A DNA stretch of 64,000 nucleotides from Gigaspora margarita (lineage: Eukaryota; Glomeromycota; Glomeromycetes; Diversisporales; Gigasporaceae): assembly GCA_009809945.1 (NCBI GenBank), contig WTPW01000715.1, positions 158,862 through 222,861 on the forward strand, in the 5' to 3' direction. How positions within the stretch are numbered: the stretch's first letter is position 1; each line of letters opens with the position of its first letter. The position numbers and the translations under genes are program-made. The notes below the pieces were generated by a model. The model was not told the origin of the DNA and searched no databases. It saw nothing but the letters and a program-made list of their open reading frames with translations. This document shows positions 12,583 through 24,412 of this stretch, piece after piece.

Positions 12583-13331
12583 CAGTTTGACCCCCTATAG
12601 TCACACCCCATATAGTCACACCTCTATATAAGCACCCAATATTGTGCAACAGACTTAAAATATAGTAAAAAAACCTCATTATAGTCACATATTACTTATA
12701 ATCACTATCACCAAAAATTTTTGATTTTTTTATCCATTTTATTAATAAAAAACCTCGTTATAGTCACCAATTTTGATTAAATATGGATTATAAAATCTGA
12801 TTGGCCAATATTCATATTCATGTTTATTTAAAATATTCTATTAAAAATTTTTAAAGGTTTGACAGCAAATAACTTTTGATGCAGTGGTCCGATTTGGGTG
12901 AAACAACTACCAAAATGTTCGTCTCGATATGACGATTCTAATGAGCCCAAGAACGTTAAAATCGGATCACACGCTCCTGAGATCGTTAAGGATTTGTATC
13001 ACTTTGCATTTTAAAAATTGATTAAATTTAAGCACTGAGAAAAATCCTTAAAGATCTTAGCATTTCGTAATTAGATTTGGATTATTTTGACTCTTTAGAA
13101 TTGTCTCAGTGAGTCAAACACTTTGGTAGTTGTTATATCCAAATTGGGCCACCGGATCAAGAGTTATTCACTATCAAACATTTTAAATTTTTAATAATTT
13201 CAAATATGCGCAAATATATTACTTATTGGCCTTTGGTCACGTGACTATGTCAAGTATTTATTTATAGTCACCTCTATACAATCACCAAAATAGGGCGCGA
13301 CGGACTTGGTGATTATAGAGAGGTCAGACTG
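12583..13331. mobile_element. pogo/Tigger-type MITE, 749 bp, TA target
   Basis: The ends are CAGTTTGACCCCCTATAGTC and, on the other strand, CAGTCTGACCTCTCTATAAT, with TA on both sides (12581-12582 and 13332-13333). Subterminal tatagtcac words are repeated at both ends. The interior holds two inverted copies of a module including acttttgat, gtggtccgatttggg and ctaccaaaatg, the same module that builds the foldback array at 49358-50937. No transposase is seen. Confidence 0.75.
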
Positions 13332-13811
13332 TATTTAAGATCAGGTGTAACACAAACACATAAACTTCTTCTATCGAAAAATTGACTCATTACTGTTACG
13401 TCCGTAAAAGATGTACCAATCAAGTCTTTTCTAATAATCATGCCAATAAGATCTCCGGATTATGACATATATATTCGATTGTTTTGTAGAAATCTAATTG
13501 ATGTATTCTCACGCTCCTCATGCATCGCGATCAATATTTATAATAGATAATCAAATGAATAGATTTTTGTATTTTCAGGATTTTTCATGTTGAAACCTTA
13601 AAATTGTACGTACGTATATTTTTGGATACTAATTCTATGCATCTAAATATAAAGAAAATATGATCGAGACTATATTGCAATCAGGTGACTGTGACCCAAT
13701 CAACGATCAATAAACAGTAATATATTTAATCGCATATCCAAATATAGCGATATTTGACATTTTTTAAGTATAACTGTAATGTAATGTTCCCTATAGCAAA
13801 AAATACTCAGC

Positions 13812-14299
13812 CCTGTAAGAAAATTGTACCGGATAGGCACAGACATCCATGTTAATGCGCTGAGCTTGTGGCACGGATTGAGGACCGATTTGTATATATG
13901 TGGGACTGTTTGTCCATGCATTTTGGACCGTAGATGGACCGGGTTTTGCAGCACTTTACTAATCTAAAATCTGCGGATTTTGGCACGGATTTTAAGAACG
14001 TTTTGGGCCGTTTGCATGTGTATTTTGGACTGTAATTGGACCGGGTATTGTGCCACTTTACGTGCTATTACGAAGTACTGCTATTACGTGAAACAGTTCT
14101 ATATGTGTCATTTCGAATACGTGCTAACACTACACACGTGCTAATACGTGTCATTCTCGGCATGAAAAATGTGCATATGCATGTCATTACGAGATGAGCC
14201 ATTACATATATCGTGCATAAGCGTGCCACCGTGGACGTGTTATTACGAACATTCCTGACGCCAACGCGTGCCACACCCCGGTCCACATTTCTTACAGGG
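13812..14299. mobile_element. MITE of the CCCTRTAAG family
   Basis: The ends read ccctgtaagaaaattgtacc and, on the other strand, ccctgtaagaaatgtggacc. The interior is rich in short tacgtgctatta-like words and in ggaccg words. A relative lies at 18887-19541 and a partial one at 10027-10150. No clean target duplication is visible. Open frames inside are non-coding. Confidence 0.7.
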
Positions 14300-14458
14300 C
14301 AACAAATCTACAAATACACAATAAGCGTATTATATTGAATTAATCATAATACTGTAGAATTTTTTTTTGTCGATCAAAAATTGTCATCATCTTATCGTTA
14401 TCATTGAGAAAATATCATAGATTGTTCAAGATGTGTTGATAATATTATATAGCAAATT

Positions 14459-14469
14459 ATATATATAAG
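14459..14469 (+). promoter_or_regulatory. Possible TATA box of the tyrosinase pseudogene
   Basis: A tatatataagc run lies about 70 nt upstream of the ATG at 14538. In such AT-rich DNA this is weak evidence. Confidence 0.2.
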
Positions 14470-14537
14470 CAGCATCAAGGTAAAATTCATTTTACGATAT
14501 TATTTTCATATATTTAAAGAATTATATTGTAAGAAAT

Positions 14538-15421
14538 ATGACTGAATCTGATAGAGCAAGTCATGTTGTCACACTTGGAATTCACCTCTCAAAAGAATTC
14601 AAGAGACAAATAGATTATAGTATGAAGACTATATCTATAGTGATATGACAGGTTAATAATAATGTCAGTGTATGACTTAACAGAGAGGATTTAACAAGGC
14701 TTTGGTGAAAGAGGCAACAACACAATTATATATGAGGATATAAGAGTTTGGTTACTTTACTACACTTAACTAACAATAAGAGACACAATTCTCTTAACCA
14801 AAAATACAAAATACTAGGAAAGAAATAAAGTATAGTTTATAGCATGTATGAGGACATGTATAAAGACTTTATTATCAGTGGGAATTAAGAAATACAAGAG
14901 AGAATTCAATTCTAACTAAATGTATTTAAGGGAAAACCAAATCCACTTTGCTATCAAGGCAAAAATAGAGNGTTTATATACATGAATTGTAGGTTACAAT
15001 CTANACTACTAATAACGAATTTATTCTATTCTAAGGACTATCNACTCTATTCTATAATGAAATAGAAAGAAATATAAAGAAATACTATGAAAAGAATATG
15101 AATTAAAAAGAAAATATTATGAGGACGGTTATATTTTTGGGATTCCGGATGTTCATCCCGATCATACGCATGATCGTGTATAAAAGATCGAAGATTTCAT
15201 ATAATCGATATTAAATGAATGTTGTTGATGATCGTTTTCATATGTCATCATAATGGCATTTTCTAGTATAACAATGTAATTGTGTCGGAATTGGGTAATG
15301 TTGATTTGAATCATTCTTTGAAAATGACCTTCTAACACACCATGTAAAATTAACATGCTGGTGGATCATTGAATATCAAAAATCTTTAATTATTATCAGA
15401 AAATGTAACCCTTCTAATATA

Positions 15422-15452
<31 letters not shown>

Positions 15453-17612
15453 TTCTAATTAATAGTGAGCCAAACTCCTGTAGTTTGTCTATCTACCGAG
15501 GCGTTAATGTCTAGTTCTAAATATAGTCTACAAAAAGATTTATTTATACAAGGTTTTAATGCAGTTCAAAATAAAGATGCTTTTTTCCGCGAATCTTTAT
15601 ATCAAAAAAAAAGAAGTTGATAGTGGCTTCACTTTCATGGATATCGACCCCACATCTTACTGGGCTGTTGCTTCTATTCATGGTCTTCCTTATGAGCCTT
15701 ATGATTTTTTGGATAATGATCAACTGGGATCTGATGACTGGAACCCTGATGATTCGAAGTCTGGAGGATACTGTCATCATGGTGATATCCTCTTTCCTAC
15801 TTGGCATCGACCATATGTTTTGTTGCTCAAACAGCTTATTTATGATGAGGCAAAAAATAATATTATACCCAAGTAAATTTTTTTTTTAAAATTATTTTAC
15901 TTGTTTTCGAAAAAATTCGCCTCTTTTACATTAATGCGTTTATTTAAGAAATTAATATTAAAAAACTGTTATTTTATTTTATTTTATTTTTATTTTATTT
16001 TTATTTTATTTATTTATTTTTTTTTTATTACAATAATTTTTACTTTAAAAGATATCTTGATGATCGTGATAAGGAAGGCAAATTGAGAGCTGATTACTTA
16101 AAGGCACTTGAAACGCTTCGGTTTCCATACTGGGATTGGTCCAGTTCAGCCACACTTGAAAAAGGTCTGCCTTCGTTCTTTTGGAAGAACACTGTTCTAA
16201 TTAATGCTCCAAAAGGAGCACAACATGTTCCTAATCCTCTTCGCTCTTCGCTCCTATACTTTACCACGAGACCTTGGAATTTTAAACCTTGCTGGTAATT
16301 CAGCTAACCCAATTAAAAGACCTTACACTCCGGATAATGGTGTGCCTTTTACTCCAAAAGGATAAGCTACAATCAGACATCCTGATCCTAATTACGTTCC
16401 AAATATAAATGGTACTAGTCTTGCAGTTATTAAAGCTAGTAATATCGTTCATCTCTTTATCAACTTTTCCAATATGTTACATGCTGGAGTCATTTCAGTA
16501 ATCATGGAAAATATACCGATCCAAATAAAAAAATTCAACCCCTAACTGAAAATTACGGTCATTACGATTCTATTAAAGTTATCCACGATAATGTTCATGG
16601 TGACGTTGGTGGAAGAGGTGGCCATATGTCGAATCCTAATGTAGCTACTTTCGACCCTATCTTCTTTCTTCACCATTGTAACATAGATAGACTAATTGCT
16701 ATTTGGCAAGCAATTAACCCTAAGGCATGGCTTAATGTTCTGATGAATCACTTTACACTGAAGGTACCTTCACACAACAACCTGATGTAGCACTTGATGA
16801 GAATACCCCTCTTACTCCTTTTAGACAATCTGAAACTGATTTTTGGACTTCAGCAGGTGTAAGGTATGTATTTAATTTAATGTCAATTTTTTTATTTATT
16901 GATTTTAGTTTGACAATTTTCTTGTTCATTATAGAGATATTTGTAAACTTGGTTATACTTATCCCGAACTTAAGGATAAGATCAGAATTCTTTTGACCGC
17001 TACAAAAGTGAAGAATTGAGAAAAAAAATGGTTGACCTTTATCGTCCAAGCACAGTTGTGTAAATATATACTTTTTTTTCGCATTTTATATACTATAAAG
17101 TTTTTCATTTACTTATTTATTTAAATATATGTATTTTGTAAAAATCTATCAGGGAAAATAATTGGTTACTTACTGCTACTCTTAAAAAAATGTACCTGGG
17201 GAAGCATATCAGGTTCAAGTTTTCCTTGATCTTCCTTATGAACAACAACTCATTGCAACAAACATGCCAATTTATGCTGAGTTATTCATGTCTTTGCTCG
17301 TAGTGAGGATACACAATGTGCTAATTGTAAAGCTAATCAAGATGCTATAGTACATGGTAAACTTGACATTACCAGTTGCATGCTACAACTTGGTATTGAT
17401 ACGATGGTGATAAGAATGATAATCCTTTTACATCTCGGCAATTCAAGTTTGTAGCTGTTTATACAAACTCTAGTGATCCTATAGATTTGAAAGATGTTAT
17501 GATTAAAGCTGAGTTATTTAAATATGTGGAATTTGGTGAACGTGTAAATTGGAGAAAAGAACACGTGGATACTATTAATCCCAGGATTAATAAATCCAAA
17601 ATTATTATATAG
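14538..17612 (+). pseudogene. Tyrosinase (type-3 copper monooxygenase) pseudogene
   Basis: Tyrosinases oxidise phenols to quinones in melanin formation, and the family is known to be expanded in Rhizophagus. The reading starts at ATG 14538 (MTESDRASHVVT) and stops at TAG 17610. The copper-site signatures are all still readable: IHG (His 15679), YCHHG (15775-15780), PTWHRPY (15805), then PYWDW, HDNVH (16584-16598) and FFLHH (16671-16676). Introns at 15873-16051, 16864-16934 and 17060-17152 have GT-AG borders and splice in phase. Lesions: a 0.9-kb insertion after codon 28, a frameshift at the A run 15604-15612, a 7-bp duplication at 16240-16253, an in-frame TAA at 16363, and frame breaks near 16480, 16740, 16990, 17190, 17285 and 17400. 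A tyrosinase C-terminal domain with a CANC motif is recognisable. No working product is expected. Confidence 0.9.
14622..15521. mobile_element. 0.9-kb insertion in tyrosinase exon 1, class unresolved
   Basis: The exon reads QIDYS up to 14621 and resumes in the same frame as LQKDLF at 15528. Between them lie 900 bp flanked by tatagt on both sides (14616-14621 and 15522-15527), as expected for a short target duplication. No terminal inverted repeat, TG..CA ends or transposase were found. A solo LTR from another family is possible. A long (at)n run lies at 15421-15454, and single Ns lie at 14971, 15004 and 15043. Confidence 0.6.
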
Positions 17613-18886
17613 TCAGACCGCTTTAAATGCAACTCACAGAAACAAGCTTGCATTTTTAGAAATTGTATTCATGTGGGTTGATAGAAAAGTTTCAAACATG
17701 GCTTTATTCTTCAGTATTTTATAAACAATTTATGTAAATTTCAAGGTAATTTGACGCCTTGACAAGAAGTGCGTATCCTCTCTAAATGCACACTCACATT
17801 TGGGTCCATTGAATCGTTTTTAAAATTTTATGTCGATATTAATAATATCGTATTAAGATAGATTTATTATCAGTTATTATAAAAATTGGTCATTGTTCAT
17901 GTAACCTGAAAAATCTGTGATATAATACATGTCATAAGTTTGTAACATATTTTTGATTAGTTTACCAGGAACGTAGTACAAAGAATGAAGTGTATGGTTT
18001 ACTGGAGAGTTAAGTGGTGTGTACAAATCCGAAGATATGATTGGAAGATTGAAACTTGTGACTTTATATTTCTATTATTAGTTCATGTGTGTATGTTGAT
18101 CGATGAATTAATTTCTTTGACCGATCATTGTTTAAACACAAAAAAGTAAATAATATAACAATATAACCTCTGTTAGTATTATTAAGAGTTCTCTGATGTG
18201 CTGTACGGGAGTGTTTGAAGCGCCTAGAATTAAATATCCAAAGAAACTAATAGGTTGATCCATTCTGTACCTTTATTTGATTAGTTCTTTTTGACTATAC
18301 AGTGTAATATGAATAAAAACTCCCTTGAGTCTGGTGTTACTATCATAATATTTCTGTGCCCAATATCATGATATTAACTTATTCTACTCCTGCCTTATGA
18401 TTATCATTTTTCCGTATATTAATACTAAATTGATCGTACCTTCAATCATCCTTGTATTATCCTACCTTATTTCTATTTTTATCATTAGTCCTTTCCTAAT
18501 TTGTTTCTCTATACTCACTCTTTATTAATACTATGGATGGGTTCAGTCACAGTCAGTTATCATTCGGTCATTATTGGTGTTACTATAATAATATTACCGC
18601 ACCCAAAAATCACAGCATTTTTTTATACTACTCTGCCTTATTTTCTCTTACATAATAATTATTGATCGTCCTTACATCCCTTTACTAAATTGTTTCTTCT
18701 ATGTTATTATTATATAGATCTTTCTTATTACCATTTATAGTTCTTCTGATTTCTATATTTTATCCTTATATACATCCAGTTATGGTAACAAAAATTAGTT
18801 ATTTAGGATAGATGGGGATCAAATAAAGATATCGATCTATGACAATAGCTATGGGTTAATTATAGGATATAATAAATATAGAAATA
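17613..18886. repeat. Spacer with an imperfect 240-bp tandem pair
   Basis: No gene is visible. Two diverged copies start at ggtgttactatcataatatt (18334) and ggtgttactataataatatt (18577); both continue with ctactc..gccttat and tttctatt-like words. Near 17955-18000 lies an inverted relative of the tgttcctggta repeat at 11430 and 12240. Confidence 0.4.
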
Positions 18887-19541
18887 CCCTATAAGAAAAT
18901 TGGACCGGATCAGCACAGGTTGTATCGGATAGGCACAGGTCATGATCCGGATTGGTATGGGAATGGTCTGAATTGGTACAGATTCTGTGGACCATGTGGG
19001 ACCATATGCCCATACCAAATAGACCATAAATAGCATGGGTTTTGCAGCAGTTTACTAGTCGAATCGGCATGGGATTTGGCATGGGTGAACGTATATTCAC
19101 GTGCCACTACAATAATAATGTGGATTAACTATTAAGCCATAAATTTACATAAGTAATAAATATAAGATAAACAAGCTAACTGTATATGAAGTAAAATTTT
19201 GTAAGGAATTTTTTTTGTTAAGACATACAGAGAAACTTCATTAGTGAAATCATGAGATATCACTCTTTTTTTTAAAAAAAATCATTTACTGATCTTTCTC
19301 TCTCCACAAAATGAGCCAACATGTATCACAAGCCAACATGTGTATAATGTACATATACGTGCCATCTGAATGCACCATTTCATATGACGTGATATTACGT
19401 GCCACCCTTTGCCATAATGTCCGTGCTATTTTTACTGTGCCATTCCGTGAAATGTTCCTGTATGTGCCACATAATCTGTGCTATTTTGAGCATTTCCGAC
19501 ACCAACCTGTACTACCACCCATACCACTTTTCTTACAGAGA
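18887..19541. mobile_element. MITE of the CCCTRTAAG family, larger copy
   Basis: The left end ccctataagaaaattggacc (from 18887) and the right end on the other strand, ctctgtaagaaaagtggtat, match the family at 13812. The flanks tagaaata and tagaaaga may be a worn 8-bp target duplication. The interior carries repeated gtgccat/tacgtgc words. The middle (about 19110-19310) lacks family motifs and may be a further insertion. Confidence 0.6.
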
Positions 19542-20769
19542 TAGAAAGAAAAATAAATATAGAATAGAATAAAAAAATAAATAAGGAAATAAAAATAAAT
19601 GTATATTAATAAAAATGGAACCGTTCAATGCACGAGGTCATCATAGGGTCATCATGATAATTTCAGCATAAAAACCCCTTTTATTTATGTGATAACAATG
19701 GTTACAGCAAAACTGAATGAATTCCAAATGTTGTATGAATCCCGATTGATGTATCTATCGATATAATTATATGGCCATACTTATATTTATCGTGCAAACT
19801 TTTATGTTGGATTTTTTTTCTTGTTATTTTCTGTGTGTTCTTTTGTAATAACAACAAACTCATTTAAAACTCAATTATCCAATCACGACTTGTAAAGCAG
19901 AATCATAAATTGCACAATAACATCAATATTGGATCATGCATTTATAAATATTAGAGTTGGACAAAGCCAGTTAAATATTATTATTTACTATTACTTAATA
20001 TTGCAATAGGTAATTATAAGTAATTTCACAATAATTTTATCCTTTAGCAAAATTTTTGGTCGATTTCAATTTTAATCTCTTGTATCCAACTGTTATCATG
20101 TGTTTTATATAATATATAATAAGTAACTGAATTTAATAATAATTTAATATTTCTTAATATTAAGTGATAATTCATAGGACATTATATTATTTATAAAATT
20201 ACTTTGCCTATCCATAATAAACATCAAATTTGTTCTGCGTATTAAATGATCAGGCTGAAATGTGCTACTGCATGGCACATGACAGCTAATCATTTACTCT
20301 GAACAAACAAATTTCATGTTGCATAACCAATTTTTTATAAATTATTATCATTTTGTTTTTTAATAATCATCAAATTAAAAAAGAAATAAATTATCTGATC
20401 GAGCTATAGTAATTCATAATTTATGTTCCTGGTTTTGTGTGACATCATCACGCAGCTACTTATTATTAGAGATTATAGATATGTGATTAAGTTATTTAGA
20501 TACGAACTCATACAGAGTGTTCTCAAAAATTCTGAGTCAGGATACATCGGAATGCTTCAGCATCATGGTCAACTGGATCAGAATTGATCAATTTTGCCCA
20601 AGATCATAAAGAATTTTACTAATAAATCATATCCATTTCATTAAGTAAAAAATGCCCAGTTGATAATTTTGCTATAGAACCAGCTAACAACTAGAGCTAA
20701 ATGCTGACCTAGATCCAATGCATCTGACCTAGAAATTTGGGGCTAGCCCTGTAAAATCTGCAAATAGAC
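19542..20769. other. AT-rich spacer
   Basis: No gene, RNA or clear transposon border was recognised. Confidence 0.4.
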
Positions 20770-21345
20770 CCACGTGACAGAGATTATAAAGATACATTAT
20801 AGGTGTAGATTGTGAATATAGACACATGCGATAGAGATTATAAAAATACATTATAGGTGTAGATTGTAAATTTTAGTGCTTTCTTATTTCATTTATCTTA
20901 TTCATTTGTTCTCTTCACTGCTCTATTATAAATCTGGATCCTCCTACCACACCCAGCCATTGCATCCAAGTATCTGTTCATTGTTATGTAGAATGAGTTG
21001 AATGCGCCGCACTGTAGCATGAGCTCAAACTCATAAATGTAAATGTAAATCAGTGTTGTTGTTGGAAGGTCACTGGAAGGATACTAGAAGGCTACTGAAA
21101 GAAAATCAATAGTGTCACTAGAACTTAAAGCTATTAATTTTCTTCTAATAGCCTTCCAGTGGACTTCCAGTGATCTTCCAGCAACAACACTGATGTAAAT
21201 GTTGTCATGTGTAATGAGTTGAATGCGCTGCACCATAGCATGGGCTCAAACTTACTACTTATAAAAGTAAATGTTGTCATGTGAAATGAGTTGAATGAGC
21301 TGCACTATTACATACACCCAAACTTATAAAGTAAAAGTGAAAGCT
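20770..21345. repeat. Dispersed repeat with GAGTTGAATGCGCCGC tandem units
   Basis: It begins with two copies of agagattataaa(g/a)atacatt and contains diverged copies of gagttgaatgcgccgcac followed by a gagctcaaact-like box, spaced about 60-90 bp. A better-preserved relative lies at 52537-53145. A small hAT MITE has inserted in the array. Confidence 0.6.
21051..21192. mobile_element. hAT MITE, 142 bp
   Basis: The ends are cagtgttgttgttggaaggt and, on the other strand, cagtgttgttgctggaagat. A perfect 8-bp target duplication, atgtaaat, flanks it (21043-21050 and 21193-21200). The element is almost all inverted repeat and would form a long hairpin. Confidence 0.85.
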
Positions 21346-21639
21346 ATGTCACAACTTTTACGCCTGAGTTAAGATTATAGTTTAGTGGTTTTCAGCAATG
21401 CCAGTCATATTAGTACCCATAAGCACGTGCTCTTAGCCAGAGACTGTAAAAATTTTTTGTGTTATATGAGATCTTTATTTGCATTATTGCAAAAATTTGT
21501 ATTAATTTGTAATAATAAATTAACTTTGAATTAATTTGCAATTTTTCAGAAATCATCGAAAATTTACTCAAAATTTTGTTCTGATCTTTCTCGTCTTGTT
21601 ATGTTTATTCATGGGCTTGTTAGAATCTTTTCTTTGAGA

Positions 21640-21790
21640 GGATCATTTGGTGGTTAAATTCCAAATCGTACCAGTAGATCAAAAGTTATTTACTATTAAA
21701 TATTATATAGAATATAATAAATAGTAAATAATTTTTGGAATCTTAATTCCACATACTATCTGACACCATAGGCCAATAAAATTTTAAAAT
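21640..21790. repeat. Isolated copy of the gatcattttggtagt module
   Basis: The run gagaggatcatttggtggtt, then ccagtagatcaaaagttatt and actattaaatatta, is the same module that makes up the foldback array at 49358-50937. Here it is a single arm with a short inverted piece after it. Confidence 0.55.
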
Positions 21791-22069
21791 ATCACATGAA
21801 TTTCACTAGCATGATGGAAAGTACTTTTGATTGGCTATTGTGATACAATTGAATGTAGATCATTACACAAATTATTTATATTAGTTTTAGAGTACTCCTT
21901 ATATAAAAACGTAATCGCTCATATGACAAGTCGCTAAGTATGACACCTATGATCGAATAATTTTCAGAATACATTTGTTTTTTACTTTACTAGCGGCTGG
22001 TGAATTTAATCAGATATAATCAGATTCCTAGTGGACTTTTGCTAGTACTATATTTTTTAATAAACGTAA

Positions 22070-22800
22070 TAGTATAGTATATAGCTAATAGTTAACTAGG
22101 TTCAAGTAATATTCAAGAAAATTTTATTCAAAGTTTAGAAAATTTTTGCTGTGGCTATTAAGAGGCATTGGAAACTTTCCAAACTTTGAATGAAAATTTC
22201 TCGACAACTATCCAATAGAATTTGTTAAAATTTTTTTAAATGAATTCTATTAATACATAGCATTGATTTAAAAAAAGTTTCATCAAATTTATTGGATTGT
22301 TGTCAAGAAATTTTTGCTTAAACTTTAAAAAATTTCCGCTGTAGCTATATATTAAAAAATTTCCCAAACTTTGCATGAAAATTTCTAGACAATTATTTAA
22401 TGGATTTGATGAAATTTTTTTTAAACAAATTCTACTAAGGCCATTTTTGGTTGATTTTTAGATTAACATCACCCCCTCGCTTGGCTGCCCCCCAAAAATT
22501 AAACAAGCCAATCATAACATAGTACAAACTTCGTTAGTCATGGGATTAATGTTGCCAATGAGGTTTGATCAGGATTTATATGTGTTTGTTTAACCCCTCC
22601 TCATGCCTAAGCCTAAATATTGATGTTAACCTAAAAATCAACTAAAAACAGCCTAATTTGCAGAATCTATTTTCTAAAAATCAACTAAAAACGGCCTAAT
22701 TCACAGAATCTATTTAAAAAAACTTTTATTAAATTCTATCGGATATTTGTTGAGAAATTTTGTCCAAAATTAAGAAAAATTTTACTTCAATAGCTTGGCA
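22070..22800. repeat. Nested AT-rich inverted repeats
   Basis: Several inverted and direct copies of words such as aaactttgaatgaaaatttc, gacaactatccaatagaatt and aaaatttttgctgtggctat surround the Tourist-like MITE at 22439. The region is a decayed foldback complex; borders are not sharp. Confidence 0.5.
22439..22653. mobile_element. PIF/Harbinger (Tourist-like) MITE
   Basis: The ends are GGCCATTTTTGGTTGATTTT and, on the other strand, GGCTGTTTTTAGTTGATTTT, flanked by the 3-bp duplication TAA (22436-22438 and 22654-22656). A tandem duplicate of the right end plus flank continues to about 22696. GG(C/G)C ends with a TWA target are typical of PIF/Harbinger. Confidence 0.7.
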
Positions 22801-22855
22801 TATGACGTGATCATCAGTATGTGTAAAAATCATGTGATTATACGTGTCCGTAGAC

Positions 22856-23657
22856 TAGGGTGTCCAGGATTATGTGATACAATAGGGCAAATTATGCATG
22901 TGATCGAGGTCAAATTATGCGATGAGTGCGAAATAATTTAAAATTATGTGCTTAATTATACGATATTAAAACTTCTCTAAAATATTTATTTATTTATTAA
23001 AATTCAAAAAATTTCACATTCTAAGTGAATTTTCTGGCAATGCATGTCTATTTTTTGCTAAATTTAGTTATATGCTGAAAAGCTACGTTTTACATCTACT
23101 CCTGAAACTGGCAACCAAATATATACTAATGCAATTTTGCTAAGATTTGGTAATAAAGCCATCTTTTCATGCCAATACTTGCCTAAACAAAATCTTCACT
23201 GAATGTTTCCGATGCCAAATGACTATCAAGAATAGATTTTTTTTCGTCAGCAACTGTGGTTTGACAAAACTGACAAAAAGTTTCCTTCCATTTGCATAAA
23301 AATCAGTCTTATATGAAGAGTTCTTAAAAAGACATTCTGTAGCTATGACCATATAAACTTATTTCTTTTTTTTTTAATCAAAGCTTCTGGCTTTGTTATT
23401 AATAAAGCTTTTTTTTTATAAAAATGTCCCATTAAAAATTTTTCAAAATTATAAAAACGCCTCATTGAAATAAAATTCAAAAATTAATTTTTTAAAGTTG
23501 CAATTTTATTGTTATATTTATAATCATAAATTTACCAATCATATTTAAGCCATGTGATCTGGGTGCATTTTTTTGCTGAATTATGCGAAGCATATACAAT
23601 ACAAAAAATTGGTAAATTATGCGCATATTATGCTTTCGCATAATCCTGGACACCCTA
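22856..23657. mobile_element. hAT MITE, TAGGGTGTCC family, 802 bp
   Basis: The ends read tagggtgtccaggattatgt and, on the other strand, tagggtgtccaggattatgc. A perfect 8-bp duplication, ccgtagac, flanks it (22848-22855 and 23658-23665). A shorter relative lies at 24032. No transposase is seen. Confidence 0.85.
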
Positions 23658-23665
23658 CCGTAGAC

Positions 23666-23790
23666 CTGGCAGAAACAAACTGTCACGATTGTAATCACGT
23701 GCACACATGATTGGACAATTGTAATCGTAATCACATGCACATGTGATTGGACAATCGTGATCACAATCATGATCCCATTAATGGGATCGA
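23666..23790. repeat. Short tandem of gattggacaatcgtgatcac-like units
   Basis: Two to three units of about 40 bp built from cacgattgtaatcac, gtgcacatgtgattggacaa and variants. An open frame on the minus strand is a by-product. Confidence 0.5.
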
Positions 23791-24031
23791 GGCATTGTTA
23801 CGATATAATGAAGTAATAATGATAAATTAGTATGTCATAAAGTAGTTAGTCAATGGATGCGTATAATAAATGTAATTAGTAACTTAGTATTATAGATAGT
23901 TAGAGTTAGTATAAATATGAACCTTTGTAAAAATCCATTGACTCTAGTTTGCTTAATAAAAATTACAATTATCTTTTTCCTTAAATTCTTGCCCTGAGTT
24001 GTATTTGTTACACAAACAGACCAATCTCGAT

Positions 24032-24412
24032 TAGGGTGTCCAAGATTATGCGAAAGCATAATAATTTTACCAAATCTTCACATCGAATATGCTTCGCATA
24101 ATCAAGCAAAAAAAGCATAAATTATGTGCATAAAATTTGATTGGTTGTTGAAGTATATTAATTTTATTCAACAATCTTTAAATTGTAATTTGGGTAGCAG
24201 AAATTAAGTTCTGAAAAGTTCTGGTATAGAAAATGAATAAACTTAAATTACAAGGTAAATTTTCAGCAAATGTCTGAAAAATTCTGAAAAATAGAGCTAA
24301 TTACAATAATAAAAATCGCATAATCGATCACATAATCTTAAAATTATTTGCATCTATCGTCAGTTCGCCCGCATAATTTACCTCATCGTATCACATAATC
24401 CTAAATACCCTA
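24032..24412. mobile_element. hAT MITE, TAGGGTGTCC family, 381 bp
   Basis: The left end tagggtgtccaagattatgc and the right end, on the other strand, tagggtatttaggattatgt, belong to the same family as 22856-23657. Flanks atctcgat and atttcgat (24024-24031 and 24413-24420) are an 8-bp duplication with one C/T difference. Confidence 0.8.

Noticed and set aside
13700-14286. Minus-strand ORFs at 13700-13954 and 14068-14286
   Set aside because: Both overlap the MITE at 13812-14299 or its left flank and follow its short repeated words. No homology or splice signals support them.
15465-15530. A tyrosinase exon starting at 15465 or ATG 15507
   Set aside because: Those in-frame codons belong to the 0.9-kb insertion. 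The real upstream residues are at 14538-14621 and join exactly at the flanking tatagt.
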